Positions 8,344-17,587 of a stretch of 64,000 nt of DNA are shown piece after piece. Origin of the DNA: Angustibacter sp. Root456 (GTDB taxonomy: Bacteria; Actinomycetota; Actinomycetes; Actinomycetales; Angustibacteraceae); contig NZ_LMER01000015.1 in assembly GCF_001426435.1 (NCBI RefSeq), positions 193,488-257,487 of the forward strand, in the 5' to 3' direction. The position numbers and the translations under genes are program-made. The notes beneath the pieces are model-generated. The model saw only the letters and a list, made by a program, of their open reading frames with translations. It did no database searches and was not told where the DNA came from. The stretch's first letter is position 1. The number at the start of each line of letters is the position of its first letter.

Positions 8344-9027
8344 ATGCTCAGCACGGCACACAGCCAGCGCACCGTGGGACGGCTGGCCTGGGTGGCGGCG
8401 TGGACGGGACTGGTGGTGGGCCAGCTGCACGCGCTCGCCCGGCACAACACCGCGGACGGTGCCGGCGACCTCACGCTGCCCCTGACCCGCCTGTGGTCGG
8501 ACCCGGCGCGCTCCGCACTGCGACCACTGCTCGACTGGGCCGACCCCGACACGGTGTACCTCACCTACGGCAAGATCTGGCTGCCGGTGTTCGTCGCGTT
8601 CACGCTCTGCGCGGTCGTGGTGCGCCGACGTCGGCGGCCGAGCGGCTTCGAGAAGGTGGCCTGGGCCGTGGCCCTCACCGGCTACGCCCTCGCGTGCGTC
8701 GGGGTCTTCCTCGACTACTACACGCAGTGGACGTCGTACCTGCCCGACGCCGTGGCCGGGCCGATGTTCGCCGTCACGATCGCCGGGCTGCTGCTCACCC
8801 TCGTCGGCTCCACGCTGCTCGGCATCGCGCTGCTGCGCCGCGGCGGGGTGCCGCGCCTGGCCGGGTGGCTGCTGGCGCTCACCATCCCGCTGGCGGCTGG
8901 GGTGCTGCAGCTGACGTCGATGGGCAGCGCGGCGCTGCCCATCATGTTCGCCTTCGGGCTGATCGGGCGCGATCTCGCCGCCGAGCAGCCGTACGCCCAG
9001 GTCGCCGGTGCGCCGGTGAGCGCCTGA
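8344..9027 (+). CDS. Predicted multi-pass membrane protein, unknown function
   Basis: A 227-residue protein with start ATG 8344 after a GGAGG site. About five or six hydrophobic helices are visible (near residues 10-28, 75-92, 104-124, 136-165, 178-200). It is not a family I recognise; a short loop with DPDTVYLTYGKIWLP may face outside. It is divergent from the two-component genes across about 130 bp, which makes it a likely target or partner of that system. A shared terminator separates it from the convergent lipoprotein gene. Confidence 0.75.
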   Translation: MLSTAHSQRTVGRLAWVAAWTGLVVGQLHALARHNTADGAGDLTLPLTRLWSDPARSALRPLLDWADPDTVYLTYGKIWLPVFVAFTLCAVVVRRRRRPSGFEKVAWAVALTGYALACVGVFLDYYTQWTSYLPDAVAGPMFAVTIAGLLLTLVGSTLLGIALLRRGGVPRLAGWLLALTIPLAAGVLQLTSMGSAALPIMFAFGLIGRDLAAEQPYAQVAGAPVSA

Positions 9028-9050
9028 CCCGCACCCCTGCGGGCACGCGG

Positions 9051-9086
9051 TCGGCGGGGCGGCCACCGAGGCGGCCGCCCCGCCGA
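9051..9086. terminator. Bidirectional hairpin between convergent genes
   Basis: The arms TCGGCGGGGCGGCC (9051-9064) and its exact complement (9073-9086) form a 14-bp G+C stem with an 8-base loop. It lies between the plus-strand stop at 9027 and the minus-strand stop at 9094, so it can end both transcripts. Confidence 0.75.
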
Positions 9087-9093
9087 GTGCGCG

Positions 9094-10695
9094 TCAGCCC
9101 TTGCCAGTGAAGCCGACGTCCTGCAGGCCCAGCTCGAGCACGGGCGTCACCTGGCTGCCGACCACGTTCTTCTGCATCAGGTAGTTGACCGTCTCGTAGT
9201 GCACGAACACCAGCGGCGCCTCCGTGCGCACGATGTCGCGGATCTGCGTGTACAGCGCCTTGCGCTTGCCCTCGTCGGTCTCCTGCGCGGCCTGGGCGAT
9301 GAGCTTGTCGACCTGCGGGTTGGAGTAGCCCGTCGTGTTGATCGGTCCGCCGGACGCGATGACGAGCGAGTAGAAGTTGTCCGGGTCGATCGTGCGCTCC
9401 TGGTAGGCGCTGGTGATCTGGTAGTCCTTCTTGGAGAAGGCGTCGAACCACACCGAGACGTCGACCTGCTTGATGTTCATGGTGATGCCGACCTTCTTCA
9501 GCTGGTCGCGCACCACCTCGCCGGTCTTGAGCAGCTCGGGGTACTGCGGCAGCCCGAGGTACTCGATGGTGAGGCCGTTCGAGTAGCCCGCCTTGGCCAG
9601 CAGGTCCTTGGCCTTGGCGAGGTCCGGGCCGCTCTTGTAGGGGTCGCTGCCGTCGAACCAGCTGGAACCGCTCGGCACCTCCTGGTTGCCGACCTCGCCC
9701 GTGCCGGCGTAGGCGAGGGCGCGGATGGCGCTCCGGTCGAGCGCCCACGCGATCGCCTGGCGCACCTCGACCTTGTCGAACGGCGCCTTGGTGGTGTTCA
9801 TCGCGAGGAAGTCCGGGATGCCCGCGGTGGCACTGGTGACGTAGGTGAACCGGCTGTCGTTCTTCAAGGACGCGAGCTGGGTCAGCGGCACGGCGTCGAC
9901 CCAGTTCACCTCTCCGGAGCCGAGCGCGTCGATGCGGCTCTGGTCGACGTTGAGGAAGCGGAAGGTCACCTCGTCGACCAGCGGCTTGCCCTGCTCGAAG
10001 TAGCCGTCGAACTTCTTGACGGTGATGTGGTCGCCCTGCACCCACTCGACGAACTGGAACGGCCCGGTGCCGACCGGCTTGCGGGCGGGGTCCTGGCTCT
10101 CGATGGCCTTTTGGTTCACGATCTCGCCGTTGTTCGCGAGGTTGGTCAGGAAGGGGCCGTAGGGGGTCTTGAGCTTGAAGACGACCTGGGTGTCCGACGG
10201 CGTCTCGACCGACGCGATGGCCGCGAACAGGCCGGCGTAGGAGCTGGCTGTCTTCGGGTTCAGGATGCGGTCGAAGGTGTACTTGACGTCCTTGCTGGTG
10301 AACTTCTCGCCGTTGTGGAACGTCGCGTTGTCGACCAGGTCGAACGTCCAGGTCCGGTCGTCGGTCGCCGTCCACTTGGTGGCGAGACGGGGGACGAACT
10401 CGCCCTTGGCGTCCATGGTGAGCAGCTTGCTGAAGATGCCGTCGTAGACCTGCGCGCCGGTGTACACCGTCGACGTCGCGGGGTCGAGGCTGTCGGGCTC
10501 ACCGGTGAGGGCGGCGACGAGCGTGCCGCCTGGGGTAGCCGTCGCGGTCGAGGTCGCCGTCTTCGAGGAGGCTGACTTGTCGTTGACCGAGCTGCAGGCG
10601 GCGAGGCCGGGGAACAGCGCGGCGAGGGTGAAGACGCCTGCCCCCTGCAGGACGAGGCGGCGGCTGGGTCGGGTGGATGGGGTCTGTGCGTCCAT
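9094..10695 (-). CDS. ABC transporter substrate-binding lipoprotein (SBP family 5, OppA/DppA-like)
   Basis: A 533-residue protein. The signal peptide has SRRLVLQGAG (twin-Arg-like) and a lipobox GLAAC, so it is a lipoprotein on the outer face of the membrane. The mature part has the family-5 pattern: GEPDSLDPATST, YDGIFSKLL, RLATKWTATDDRTWTFDL, FHNGEKFTSKDVKYTFDR and GTGPFQF. It is the last gene of the M20-regulator-OppBCDF-hydrolase operon and delivers ligand to that transporter. The ligand is probably a peptide or N-acylated amino acid, given the hydrolases encoded alongside. Its position after the ATPase genes is less usual than a leading one. Confidence 0.92.
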   Translation of the reverse strand: MDAQTPSTRPSRRLVLQGAGVFTLAALFPGLAACSSVNDKSASSKTATSTATATPGGTLVAALTGEPDSLDPATSTVYTGAQVYDGIFSKLLTMDAKGEFVPRLATKWTATDDRTWTFDLVDNATFHNGEKFTSKDVKYTFDRILNPKTASSYAGLFAAIASVETPSDTQVVFKLKTPYGPFLTNLANNGEIVNQKAIESQDPARKPVGTGPFQFVEWVQGDHITVKKFDGYFEQGKPLVDEVTFRFLNVDQSRIDALGSGEVNWVDAVPLTQLASLKNDSRFTYVTSATAGIPDFLAMNTTKAPFDKVEVRQAIAWALDRSAIRALAYAGTGEVGNQEVPSGSSWFDGSDPYKSGPDLAKAKDLLAKAGYSNGLTIEYLGLPQYPELLKTGEVVRDQLKKVGITMNIKQVDVSVWFDAFSKKDYQITSAYQERTIDPDNFYSLVIASGGPINTTGYSNPQVDKLIAQAAQETDEGKRKALYTQIRDIVRTEAPLVFVHYETVNYLMQKNVVGSQVTPVLELGLQDVGFTGKG

Positions 10696-10704
10696 GTCGA
10701 GTCC

Positions 10705-11502
10705 TCAGGAGTGGGAGCGGACGAAGTTGAGGTAGGCCTGGTTGAAGGGCCCAGGGGTCTCCCACAGGCAGGCGTGGCCTCCGGGGACGGTGCGCCACTG
10801 CGCACCCGGGATCAGGTCGTGAAGCTGCTTCGACAGCCGGGTGGGGATGAGGATGTCCTCCTCGCCAGCCAGCACCAGGCACGGGACGCTCAGCGCCCCG
10901 ATCCGATCGCGCGTGTCGTGCGTCTGGATGACGTTGAGCTGTGACAGGTAGGCGTCGACCGACATCGGCAGCGCCGCCATGCCCTCCTCGAACTCCTTCA
11001 GCTCGTCCTCGCGCTCGGTGAAGAACGGGACGGTGAAGGCCCACAGGGTGACGTCGCGCATCACGAACGGCACGCCGAGCTGCGGTGCCATGTCGCCCCA
11101 CATGGCGAACATCCGGCTGCAGAACGGGCCCGGTGCGGCGTAGGTGCACGCGAACGTGGCGGACTTCAGGTCGTCGGGGTAGGCCAGCGCGTACTCCTGG
11201 CTGATCATGCCGCCCATGGAGACACCCATGAGGTGGAAGCCGGTGATGCCGAGCTGGTCGACGACCGCCTTCGCGTCGTCCGCGAGCATCCGCGAGGTGT
11301 ACGGGCCGGCGGGGGCCTCGCTCTTGCCGATGCCGCGGTTGTCGATGGTCAGCACGCGGTAGCCCGCGTCGACGAAGTCGGGCACCTGGAAGCCCCACGA
11401 CTCGATGTCGTCGGCCAGGCCGTTGATGAGGACGATCGTCTCCGGCCCTTCTCCGGTGACCTCGTAGTTCAGGGTGACGCCGTTGACGTTGGCGGTGGGC
11501 AT
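10705..11502 (-). CDS. Alpha/beta-hydrolase
   Basis: A 265-residue cytoplasmic protein starting at ATG 11502 (AGGAG upstream). The fold markers are LINGLADDIESWGFQVPDF for the oxyanion-hole loop, TIDNRGIGKSEAP, the nucleophile elbow GVSMGG, a late acid in LAGEEDILIP and the catalytic His in PGGHACLWE. This matches the esterase/hydrolase group that includes 3-oxoadipate enol-lactonases, though operon context argues for an amide or ester bond in the imported substrate. It sits between oppF and the binding-protein gene. Confidence 0.88.
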   Translation of the reverse strand: MPTANVNGVTLNYEVTGEGPETIVLINGLADDIESWGFQVPDFVDAGYRVLTIDNRGIGKSEAPAGPYTSRMLADDAKAVVDQLGITGFHLMGVSMGGMISQEYALAYPDDLKSATFACTYAAPGPFCSRMFAMWGDMAPQLGVPFVMRDVTLWAFTVPFFTEREDELKEFEEGMAALPMSVDAYLSQLNVIQTHDTRDRIGALSVPCLVLAGEEDILIPTRLSKQLHDLIPGAQWRTVPGGHACLWETPGPFNQAYLNFVRSHS

Positions 11503-11516
11503 GGCAGCTCTTCTCC

Positions 11517-12521
11517 TCACGGCGCAGGACGGACGGGCAGTTGGGTGGTCGGGGCCGTCGCACGGACGGGGTTCCAGCAGGCGACCAGGTGGTGCGGCGC
11601 CTGAGGTTGGAGGGGCGGGTCGTCGCTGCTGCAGACGGGCAGCGCGGCGGGGCAGCGCGGGTGGAACCGGCAGCCCGAGGGCGGTGAGAGCGGGCTCGGG
11701 ATCTCACCTCGTAGCGGCACGTGCTCGAGGCGGTGCGCAGGGTCAGGGCGTGGGATGGCGTCGCGCAGGGCCACGCTGTAGTGGTGCTGCGGTGCGGCGA
11801 AGAACGTCTCGGTGGGCGCCACCTCGGTGAGCCGGCCGAGGTACATGACGGCGGTGCGCTGGCACAGGTGCTCGACCACCGACAGGTCGTGGGTGATGAA
11901 CAGCACCGAGACGCCGAGATCGGCCCGCAGTGACGCGAGCAGGTTGAGGATCTGCGCCTGCACGCTGACGTCGAGGGCCGAGACCGGTTCGTCGGCGACG
12001 ATCAGCTCGGGCCGGCTGGCGAGCGCGGCAGCGATACCCACCCGCTGGCGCTGACCACCCGACAGCGAGGCCGGACGACGGTCGGCGTGCTCGCGCCGCA
12101 GGCCGACCCGCTCGAGCAGGTCGATCACCCGCGCGTCGCGATCGCGGTTCGACCCGATGCCGAACGCGTCGAGCGACTCGCGGATCGTGCGCCCGATGGT
12201 CCACCGCGGGTCGAGGCTGGCGTAGGGATCCTGGAACACCGGCTGCACGCGCCGCCGGTACTCGCGCAGGGCCGAGGGTCGCAGCCGCGTGACGTCCTCA
12301 CCGTCGAACAGGATGCGTCCGGCGGTCGGGCGGGTGAGGCCCAGGACGCAGCGGGCCAGCGTCGACTTGCCGCTGCCGGACTCCCCCACCAGGCCGAGGA
12401 TCTCGCCGCGGCCCATCGCCAGCGACACGTCGGCCACAGCCGAGACGGGGCGCGAGGAGAACAGGCCCGCGGGCACCGAGAACGTCTTGGTCAGGCCCTC
12501 GATCTGCAGCAGCTCACTCAT
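11517..12521 (-). CDS. Oligopeptide ABC transporter ATPase (OppF/DppF type)
   Basis: A 334-residue protein starting at ATG 12521, which overlaps the end of oppD by 8 bp. Walker A is GESGSGKST, the Q-loop is PVFQDPYASLDPR, the ABC signature is LSGGQRQRV and Walker B is LIVADEPVSALD. The C-terminal oligopeptide domain has CRFHPRCPAALPVC, the cysteine pattern that often carries a 4Fe-4S cluster in this family. It pairs with OppD to drive import through OppB/OppC. Confidence 0.93.
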   Translation of the reverse strand: MSELLQIEGLTKTFSVPAGLFSSRPVSAVADVSLAMGRGEILGLVGESGSGKSTLARCVLGLTRPTAGRILFDGEDVTRLRPSALREYRRRVQPVFQDPYASLDPRWTIGRTIRESLDAFGIGSNRDRDARVIDLLERVGLRREHADRRPASLSGGQRQRVGIAAALASRPELIVADEPVSALDVSVQAQILNLLASLRADLGVSVLFITHDLSVVEHLCQRTAVMYLGRLTEVAPTETFFAAPQHHYSVALRDAIPRPDPAHRLEHVPLRGEIPSPLSPPSGCRFHPRCPAALPVCSSDDPPLQPQAPHHLVACWNPVRATAPTTQLPVRPAP

Positions 12522-13482
12522 CGCGGCCCTCCTCGACGGCCCAGCAGGCGACCTCGGTGCCACCCCTGCGCCGCAGCTGCGGCTTCTCGCGGCACCGGTC
12601 GTGGGCGAGCGGGCACCGGCTGAGGAAGCGGCAGCCGGGAAGGTCACCGGACAGGTCGGGCACCTGCCCCGGGATCACGGCCAGCTGGCCCGGCTGCGCC
12701 TCGGACGTCGGCAGGGCCGCGAGCAGGGCGCGGGTGTACGGGTGCTGCGGACTCGCGAAGAGCTCGGCCGTGGTGCCCTGCTCCACGAGCTGCCCGGCGT
12801 ACATGACGGCGATCCGGTCGCACGTCTGCGCCACCACGCCCAGGTTGTGCGTGATGATGACGACCGCGGTGTCGTGCTCACGGGCCAGGCGCTGCATCAG
12901 CATGAGGATCTGCGCCTGGATGGTGACGTCGAGCGCGGTGGTGGGCTCGTCGGCCAGCAGCAGCGCGGGGTCGTTGGCGAGCGCGGCCGCGATGACGACG
13001 CGTTGGCGCATGCCGCCGCTGAAGCGGTGCGGCGGCGTGCCGAACCGGGCGGCGGCGTCCGGGATGCCGACCTGCGTCAGCAGGTCGACGGCTCGCTCGG
13101 TGGCGGCCTTGCGCCCGATGCGCTGGTGCGCGAGCACCGCCTCGCGCACCTGCGACCCGATGCTGAACGTCGGGTCGAGGCTCGTCGCGGGGTCCTGGAA
13201 CACCATCGCCAGGGCGCGGCCGCGCAGCTCGCGCAGGCGCTGCGGCGAGGCGTTCGCGAGCTCCTCGCCGGCGACCGTGATCGAACCCGACACCTGCGCA
13301 CCCTCGGGCAGCAGGCCCATGACGGCGTTCGCGAGCGTGGACTTGCCGCAGCCGCTCTCGCCCACCAGGCCGACGAGCTCGCCGCGCTCGATGCGCAGGC
13401 TCACGCCGTCGACGGCCGAGATGGCTCCCGAGGCGCTCGGGTAGTCGACGCGCAGGTTCGCGACCTCCAGGGCGGCGCTCAT
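12514..13482 (-). CDS. Oligopeptide ABC transporter ATPase (OppD/DppD type)
   Basis: A 322-residue protein. ATG 13482 overlaps the oppC stop (ATGA). Walker A is GESGCGKST, the signature is FSGGMRQRV, Walker B is LLLADEPTTALD, and the His-switch is in IITHNLG. The C-terminal CRFLSRCPLAHDRC is the Opp/Dpp cysteine motif. It forms the second nucleotide-binding subunit of this importer. Confidence 0.93.
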   Translation of the reverse strand: MSAALEVANLRVDYPSASGAISAVDGVSLRIERGELVGLVGESGCGKSTLANAVMGLLPEGAQVSGSITVAGEELANASPQRLRELRGRALAMVFQDPATSLDPTFSIGSQVREAVLAHQRIGRKAATERAVDLLTQVGIPDAAARFGTPPHRFSGGMRQRVVIAAALANDPALLLADEPTTALDVTIQAQILMLMQRLAREHDTAVVIITHNLGVVAQTCDRIAVMYAGQLVEQGTTAELFASPQHPYTRALLAALPTSEAQPGQLAVIPGQVPDLSGDLPGCRFLSRCPLAHDRCREKPQLRRRGGTEVACWAVEEGRDE

Positions 13483-14336
13483 TCGGACAACCCGTGCGGG
13501 TCGAGGCGCGCACGCAGGGCGTCGCCGACGAGGATGAAGCCGAGCACGGCCAGGGCGAGCACGAGACCGGGGAAGACCTCGGCCCACGGCGCCTGCGTGA
13601 GGGTGTTGCGGCCGTCGGCCAGCATCAGCCCCAGCGACGGCGTCGGCGGTTGCGTGCCGAGACCCAGGAAGCTGAGCGCGGCCTCGATCTGCAGCGCGAA
13701 GCCGCCGAGGATCGACACCTGCACCAGCACCGGCCCGACGGCGTTGGGCACCAGGTGACCGGTGAGCACCCGCAGGTGGCCCGCTCCGCGCGCGCGAGCC
13801 CCTTCGACGTACGGCAGGGACGCCGTCTCCAGCGCGCTGCCGCGCATGACCCGGGCCAGGATGGGCAGGTAGATGAGTGCGATCGCGATGCCGGCGACCA
13901 GCGCGCCCGGCCCGAGGATCGTGATGAGCGCGACGGCGAGCAGCAGGGGCGGCAGCACCAGCAGCAGGTCGAGCGGCCGCGAGATCGCGGTGTCGACCCA
14001 GCGCCGGAAGTAGCCGGCGAGCGCACCCAGGGGGATGGCGAGGGACGCTGACAGGGCGACCGATCCCACCGCCACGGCGAGGCTGGTGCGCAGCGCGAAG
14101 ACGGTGCGGCTCAGCACGTCGCGGCCGAGCGCGTCGGTGCCGAAGAGGTGCAGACCGCTGGGCGGCTGCATGATCTGGGCCGGGTCGACCGCCTCGGGGT
14201 CGTGCGGCGCCACGAGCGGCGCGAGGACGGCGAGCACGGCCATGACGCCGAGCAGGCCGAGTCCGACCCAGCCGGCACCCAGGCTGCGCCGACGCACCGG
14301 TGGTGTCGCGACGTCCGCGACCGTCGAGGCGCTCAT
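13479..14336 (-). CDS. Oligopeptide ABC transporter permease (OppC/DppC type)
   Basis: A 285-residue protein with about six membrane helices. The N-terminal OppC block has PPSGLHLFGTDALGRDVLSR, and the EAA loop that contacts the ATPase reads EGARARGAGHLRVLTGHLVPN. It overlaps oppB upstream and oppD downstream by four bases each (ATGA), so subunit synthesis is probably coupled. Confidence 0.93.
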   Translation of the reverse strand: MSASTVADVATPPVRRRSLGAGWVGLGLLGVMAVLAVLAPLVAPHDPEAVDPAQIMQPPSGLHLFGTDALGRDVLSRTVFALRTSLAVAVGSVALSASLAIPLGALAGYFRRWVDTAISRPLDLLLVLPPLLLAVALITILGPGALVAGIAIALIYLPILARVMRGSALETASLPYVEGARARGAGHLRVLTGHLVPNAVGPVLVQVSILGGFALQIEAALSFLGLGTQPPTPSLGLMLADGRNTLTQAPWAEVFPGLVLALAVLGFILVGDALRARLDPHGLSE

Positions 14337-15292
14337 GACTCCTGCCCGTCAGCGATCCGGGGGTCGACCCAGCCGGTGAGCAGGTCGGTGAGCACCGACA
14401 CGAGCATGAAGAGCGCGGCGACGCACAGGATGCCGGCCTGCACCACGGGGTAGTTGCGCTGGTTGATGGCGGTCACGACCATCCGGCCCACACCGGGTAG
14501 CGCGAAGAGGCTCTCGACGACTATCGCGCCGCCGAGCAGCACGCCGAACTGGATCGCGGTGACCGTGATGATCGGGATCGCCGCGTTGCGCAGCGCGTGC
14601 CGCCAGACGACGCCGCGCCGGCTCACGCCCTTGGCCTCGAGGAACCGGATGAAGGGCCGCCGCAGCACCGACTCCATGGCACCGCGCGTGGTGCGCAGCA
14701 GGTACGCGCTCTCCCCCACCGCCAGCGTGAGCACCGGCAGGGCGAGGTAGCGCAGGTTGTCGCCGAGGGACTCGGAGAGCGGCGTGTACCCCGACGGCGG
14801 CAGCCAGCCGAGCACGGCGGCGAAGAGCAGCACCAGCATGATGCCGAGCCAGAAGTCGGGGATGCTGACGCCGGCGACGACGTAGCCGTCGGTGAGCCGG
14901 CGCACCCAGCGCGAGCCAGACGCCGCGAGCACACCGAGCGGCACTCCGACGAGCAGCGCGAGAGCGAGTGACAGCACCGTGAGCTCGAGGGTCACCGGGA
15001 ACCGTTGCGCGAGAAGCTCGGAGATCGGCACGCGACTGACGTAGTCCTGGCCGAAGTCGCCGTGCAGGATGCCACCGACCCAGGAGAAGTACTGCTCCAC
15101 CGCCGGTCGGTCGAGTCCGAGCTGGTGACGGATCACGACGACGTTCTCCGGGGTGGCGCGAAAGCCCAGCATCGAGCGCACAGGGTCGCCGGGGATGAGC
15201 CGCATGATGGCGAAGACGAAGACGCTCATCACCACGAGGGCGGGGATCGTGATGAGCAGCCGCCGCAGCACGAAGCGGCCGTAGGAGCTCAT
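14333..15292 (-). CDS. Oligopeptide ABC transporter permease (OppB/DppB type)
   Basis: A 319-residue protein. The start RFVLRRLLITIPALVVMSVFVF is the usual OppB TM1, followed by IPGDPVR and the EAA loop FLEAKGVSRRGVVWRHALRNA, with about six helices in all. It forms the heterodimeric pore with OppC. Its ATG overlaps the stop of the FadR-type regulator gene, so this regulator is built into the transport operon. Confidence 0.93.
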   Translation of the reverse strand: MSSYGRFVLRRLLITIPALVVMSVFVFAIMRLIPGDPVRSMLGFRATPENVVVIRHQLGLDRPAVEQYFSWVGGILHGDFGQDYVSRVPISELLAQRFPVTLELTVLSLALALLVGVPLGVLAASGSRWVRRLTDGYVVAGVSIPDFWLGIMLVLLFAAVLGWLPPSGYTPLSESLGDNLRYLALPVLTLAVGESAYLLRTTRGAMESVLRRPFIRFLEAKGVSRRGVVWRHALRNAAIPIITVTAIQFGVLLGGAIVVESLFALPGVGRMVVTAINQRNYPVVQAGILCVAALFMLVSVLTDLLTGWVDPRIADGQES

Positions 15293-16068
15293 GAGCCGAG
15301 CTCCTTGCTCACCCGGCGCACGAGCTTGCGCAGCAACCGCTCGGTGAGTCCGAAGTGCTCCTGGGCCAGCCGGGCGGCCAGCTCGGCGTCGCCGTCCGCG
15401 ATGGCGTCGACGAGCTGCTCGTGCTGCACGGCGGCCTTGTCCCGCACCGACGAGGTGTACGGCTCGGCGCCCAGCCCGAGGCTGACCCGCGAGCGGATCT
15501 GCACCGACAGCGCTGTCAGCACCGGGTTACCGGTCGCCTCGGCGACCGCCAGGTGCAGCTGCTGGTCGGCGACTCGGGAGGCGTCGCGGTCGGCCGCGCC
15601 GGTGTACGCCCGGTGGGCTGCGCGCATGCGGTCGATGTCGGAGGCGGTGCGACGCTCGGCGGCGACGCGCGCGATGGTGCCCTCGATGTGCAGGCGGGCG
15701 TCGAGCACCGCCTGGAAGCGCTCCCAGTTGGGCAGCAGGTAGCGGCGGATCATGTCGTGCGACTGCGGACCCCAGTCGGCGCGGACGAACGCACCGCCCT
15801 GGCGACCGCGGCGCACCTCGACGTACCCGGCGTCGGCGAGACGGTGGATCGCCTCGCGCACACCGGTTCTCGACACGCCGACCAGCTCGGAGAGCTCGCG
15901 CTCGCTCGGCAGCCGCTGGCCCGGGACGTAGACGCCGAGGGCGACCGCCGTGACCAGTCGCTCGGCGAGCTGCTCGCCGACGTTCTTGGTGGCCGGGCGC
16001 GGGCCCAGCAGCCCCTCGGCGCCGCCGTCCAGGACGCCCGCCAGGCTCAGCTCGATGAGGTCACTCAC
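15289..16068 (-). CDS. GntR-family (FadR/FCD) transcription regulator
   Basis: A 259-residue protein from GTG 16068, preceded by GGAGGAG at seven bases and overlapping the M20 stop (GTGA). The winged helix at about residues 30-100 contains LPSERELSELVGVSRTGVREAIHRLADAGYVEVRRG. The C-terminal helical FCD domain has LDARLHIEGTIARVAAERR, DQQLHLAVAEATGNPVL and a late QHEQLVDAIADGDAE, giving the expected Asp/His metal ligands. It probably senses the imported compound or its breakdown product and acts at the palindrome in front of the operon. Confidence 0.93.
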   Translation of the reverse strand: MSDLIELSLAGVLDGGAEGLLGPRPATKNVGEQLAERLVTAVALGVYVPGQRLPSERELSELVGVSRTGVREAIHRLADAGYVEVRRGRQGGAFVRADWGPQSHDMIRRYLLPNWERFQAVLDARLHIEGTIARVAAERRTASDIDRMRAAHRAYTGAADRDASRVADQQLHLAVAEATGNPVLTALSVQIRSRVSLGLGAEPYTSSVRDKAAVQHEQLVDAIADGDAELAARLAQEHFGLTERLLRKLVRRVSKELGS

Positions 16069-17345
16069 GTCCGGGCTCCTCCAGGCTCCTCGAACCAGTC
16101 CGCGACGAACCGACCGAGCGTGCGGGCACCCGCTGCGATCGAGGCGATCTCCACCGACTCGTCGATCCCGTGGATGTTGGCCGCCGTGGGCCCGAAGCAG
16201 ATCGCCGGGGTGTCGAAGTACCGGATGTAGGTGCGGGCGTCGGTGGTGCTGCCGAGCGCGTAGGCCGCCGGCTCACGACCGTGGGCCGCCTGGTGGGCGC
16301 GGCGCAGCCGCACGGCCAGGTCGTGCTCGGCGTCGAGGTGGTACCCCGGGGCCCGGAACCCGCTGCTGCGCACCTGCGGCGGCTGCGGGAACCGGCCGCT
16401 GGCGGCGGCGCAGCGCGCGATGCGGGCGGCCACCTCGTGCTCGGCCTGCTCCGGCGTCCACGCGGTGGGGTAGGCCAGGCGAAGGCGAGCCGTGGCCTTG
16501 CCCGGCACGGACGACGGCCAGTCGCCGCCCGACACCACGCCGACGTTGAGGTTGTAGGGGCTCTCGACGTCGCGCAGCACCGGGTCGCGCTCGGCCGCTG
16601 ACAGCTCGGCGGTCCAGCGGCGCAGGTCGGCGACGAGCTCCCACAGGAGGTCGAACGGGTTCACCGCGAGGTGCGCGGCCTCGGCGTGCGCGGAGCGGCC
16701 CACGACGGTGACGTCGACCCAGACGATGCCGACCCCGCCGAGCAGCAGGTCGAGCCCGGTCGGCTCGACGGCCACCACGGCGTCGGCGAGCACGCCCTGC
16801 CGAGCCGCTGACAGCGTGCCGTTGCCCGTGCACTCCTCCTCGACGGCGGCCAGGAACCCCAGCGACCACGTGCCGAAGTCGGGGACGACGTCGCGCAGCG
16901 CCCGCAGCGCCAGCGTGGCCATGGCGAAGCCGCACTTCATGTCCCCCGCGCCGCGACCGTACAGGCGGCCCTCGTCGCGGCGCGGTTCGAACGGGTCGGA
17001 CGCCCACAGCTCGGGCGTGCTCGCCGGGACGACGTCGATGTGGCCGTGCAGCAGCAGGGACGACCGCAGCTCTCCGGTCAGCGAGGCGTAGGTGTTCTGG
17101 CGTGGGCCCGGCACGTCCTGCAGCACGCCAGCCCGCTCGTCGTCCGCGAGGCCGTCGTCGAAGGGCAGCACCGTCGTGGTGAAGCCGAGGTCAGCGAGCT
17201 CGGCCGCGAAGACCTCCTGGGCACCGACCTCGTGGCCGAGGTGGCTCGGCTGGCGCACCAGCGCCTCGAGGAAGTCGAGGGCGCGCGACTCGTGCCGCGT
17301 CACCGCGCGGTCGAACGCCTCGGAGTCCATCGTCGTCCCGTTCAT
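16065..17345 (-). CDS. M20-family metallohydrolase (ArgE/DapE-like)
   Basis: A 426-residue protein, first gene of the operon. Di-zinc ligands are visible in order: LLHGHIDVVP, RGAGDMKCG, EEECTGNG, with VEPTG and a late HGIDESVEI. The lid domain contains VVGRSAHAEAAH. Family members remove N-acyl groups or cleave short peptides (acetylornithine, succinyl-DAP, acyl-amino acids). Leading an Opp operon, it probably processes the imported substrate. The start is ATG 17345 or ATG 17330; neither has a clear ribosome-binding site, and the predicted leader is very short. Confidence 0.9.
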   Translation of the reverse strand: MNGTTMDSEAFDRAVTRHESRALDFLEALVRQPSHLGHEVGAQEVFAAELADLGFTTTVLPFDDGLADDERAGVLQDVPGPRQNTYASLTGELRSSLLLHGHIDVVPASTPELWASDPFEPRRDEGRLYGRGAGDMKCGFAMATLALRALRDVVPDFGTWSLGFLAAVEEECTGNGTLSAARQGVLADAVVAVEPTGLDLLLGGVGIVWVDVTVVGRSAHAEAAHLAVNPFDLLWELVADLRRWTAELSAAERDPVLRDVESPYNLNVGVVSGGDWPSSVPGKATARLRLAYPTAWTPEQAEHEVAARIARCAAASGRFPQPPQVRSSGFRAPGYHLDAEHDLAVRLRRAHQAAHGREPAAYALGSTTDARTYIRYFDTPAICFGPTAANIHGIDESVEIASIAAGARTLGRFVADWFEEPGGART

Positions 17346-17351
17346 TTGGGT

Positions 17352-17374
17352 AATGGGCTAGCCCATTGACTATA
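17352..17374 (-). promoter_or_regulatory. Promoter and palindromic operator of the M20-opp operon
   Basis: The sequence AATGGGCTAGCCCATT (17352-17367) is a perfect 16-bp palindrome. On the minus strand TATAGT (17369-17374) is a good -10 box just upstream of it, so the palindrome overlaps the expected transcription start. The placement fits autorepression by the operon's own FadR-type regulator; that link is inferred. Confidence 0.7.
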
Positions 17375-17587
17375 AGAGCGCGCGAGGTGGTGGCACAAGA
17401 GGTGTCGCCGACCTGACCGAGCTCATCGGGTGGCGCGCACTGGGACGAACCGCTCACCGGGCACCAGATCGGCGCACCGCCCGCGCCGCCGAGGCGATAC
17501 GTGATCTGGGCCATGTTTCTTGACTGGCCCCGGGCGCTGCCGATGAGAAGGGCGAACGACTCGATTCCCCTGACCGGAGCACCCTCT

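Noticed and set aside
17520-17546. Sigma-28-type promoter for the chemoreceptor (GCCGATGA at 17539-17546)
   Set aside because: The -10-like octamer is close to the flagellar sigma consensus, but the expected TAAA-type -35 is absent at the right spacing.
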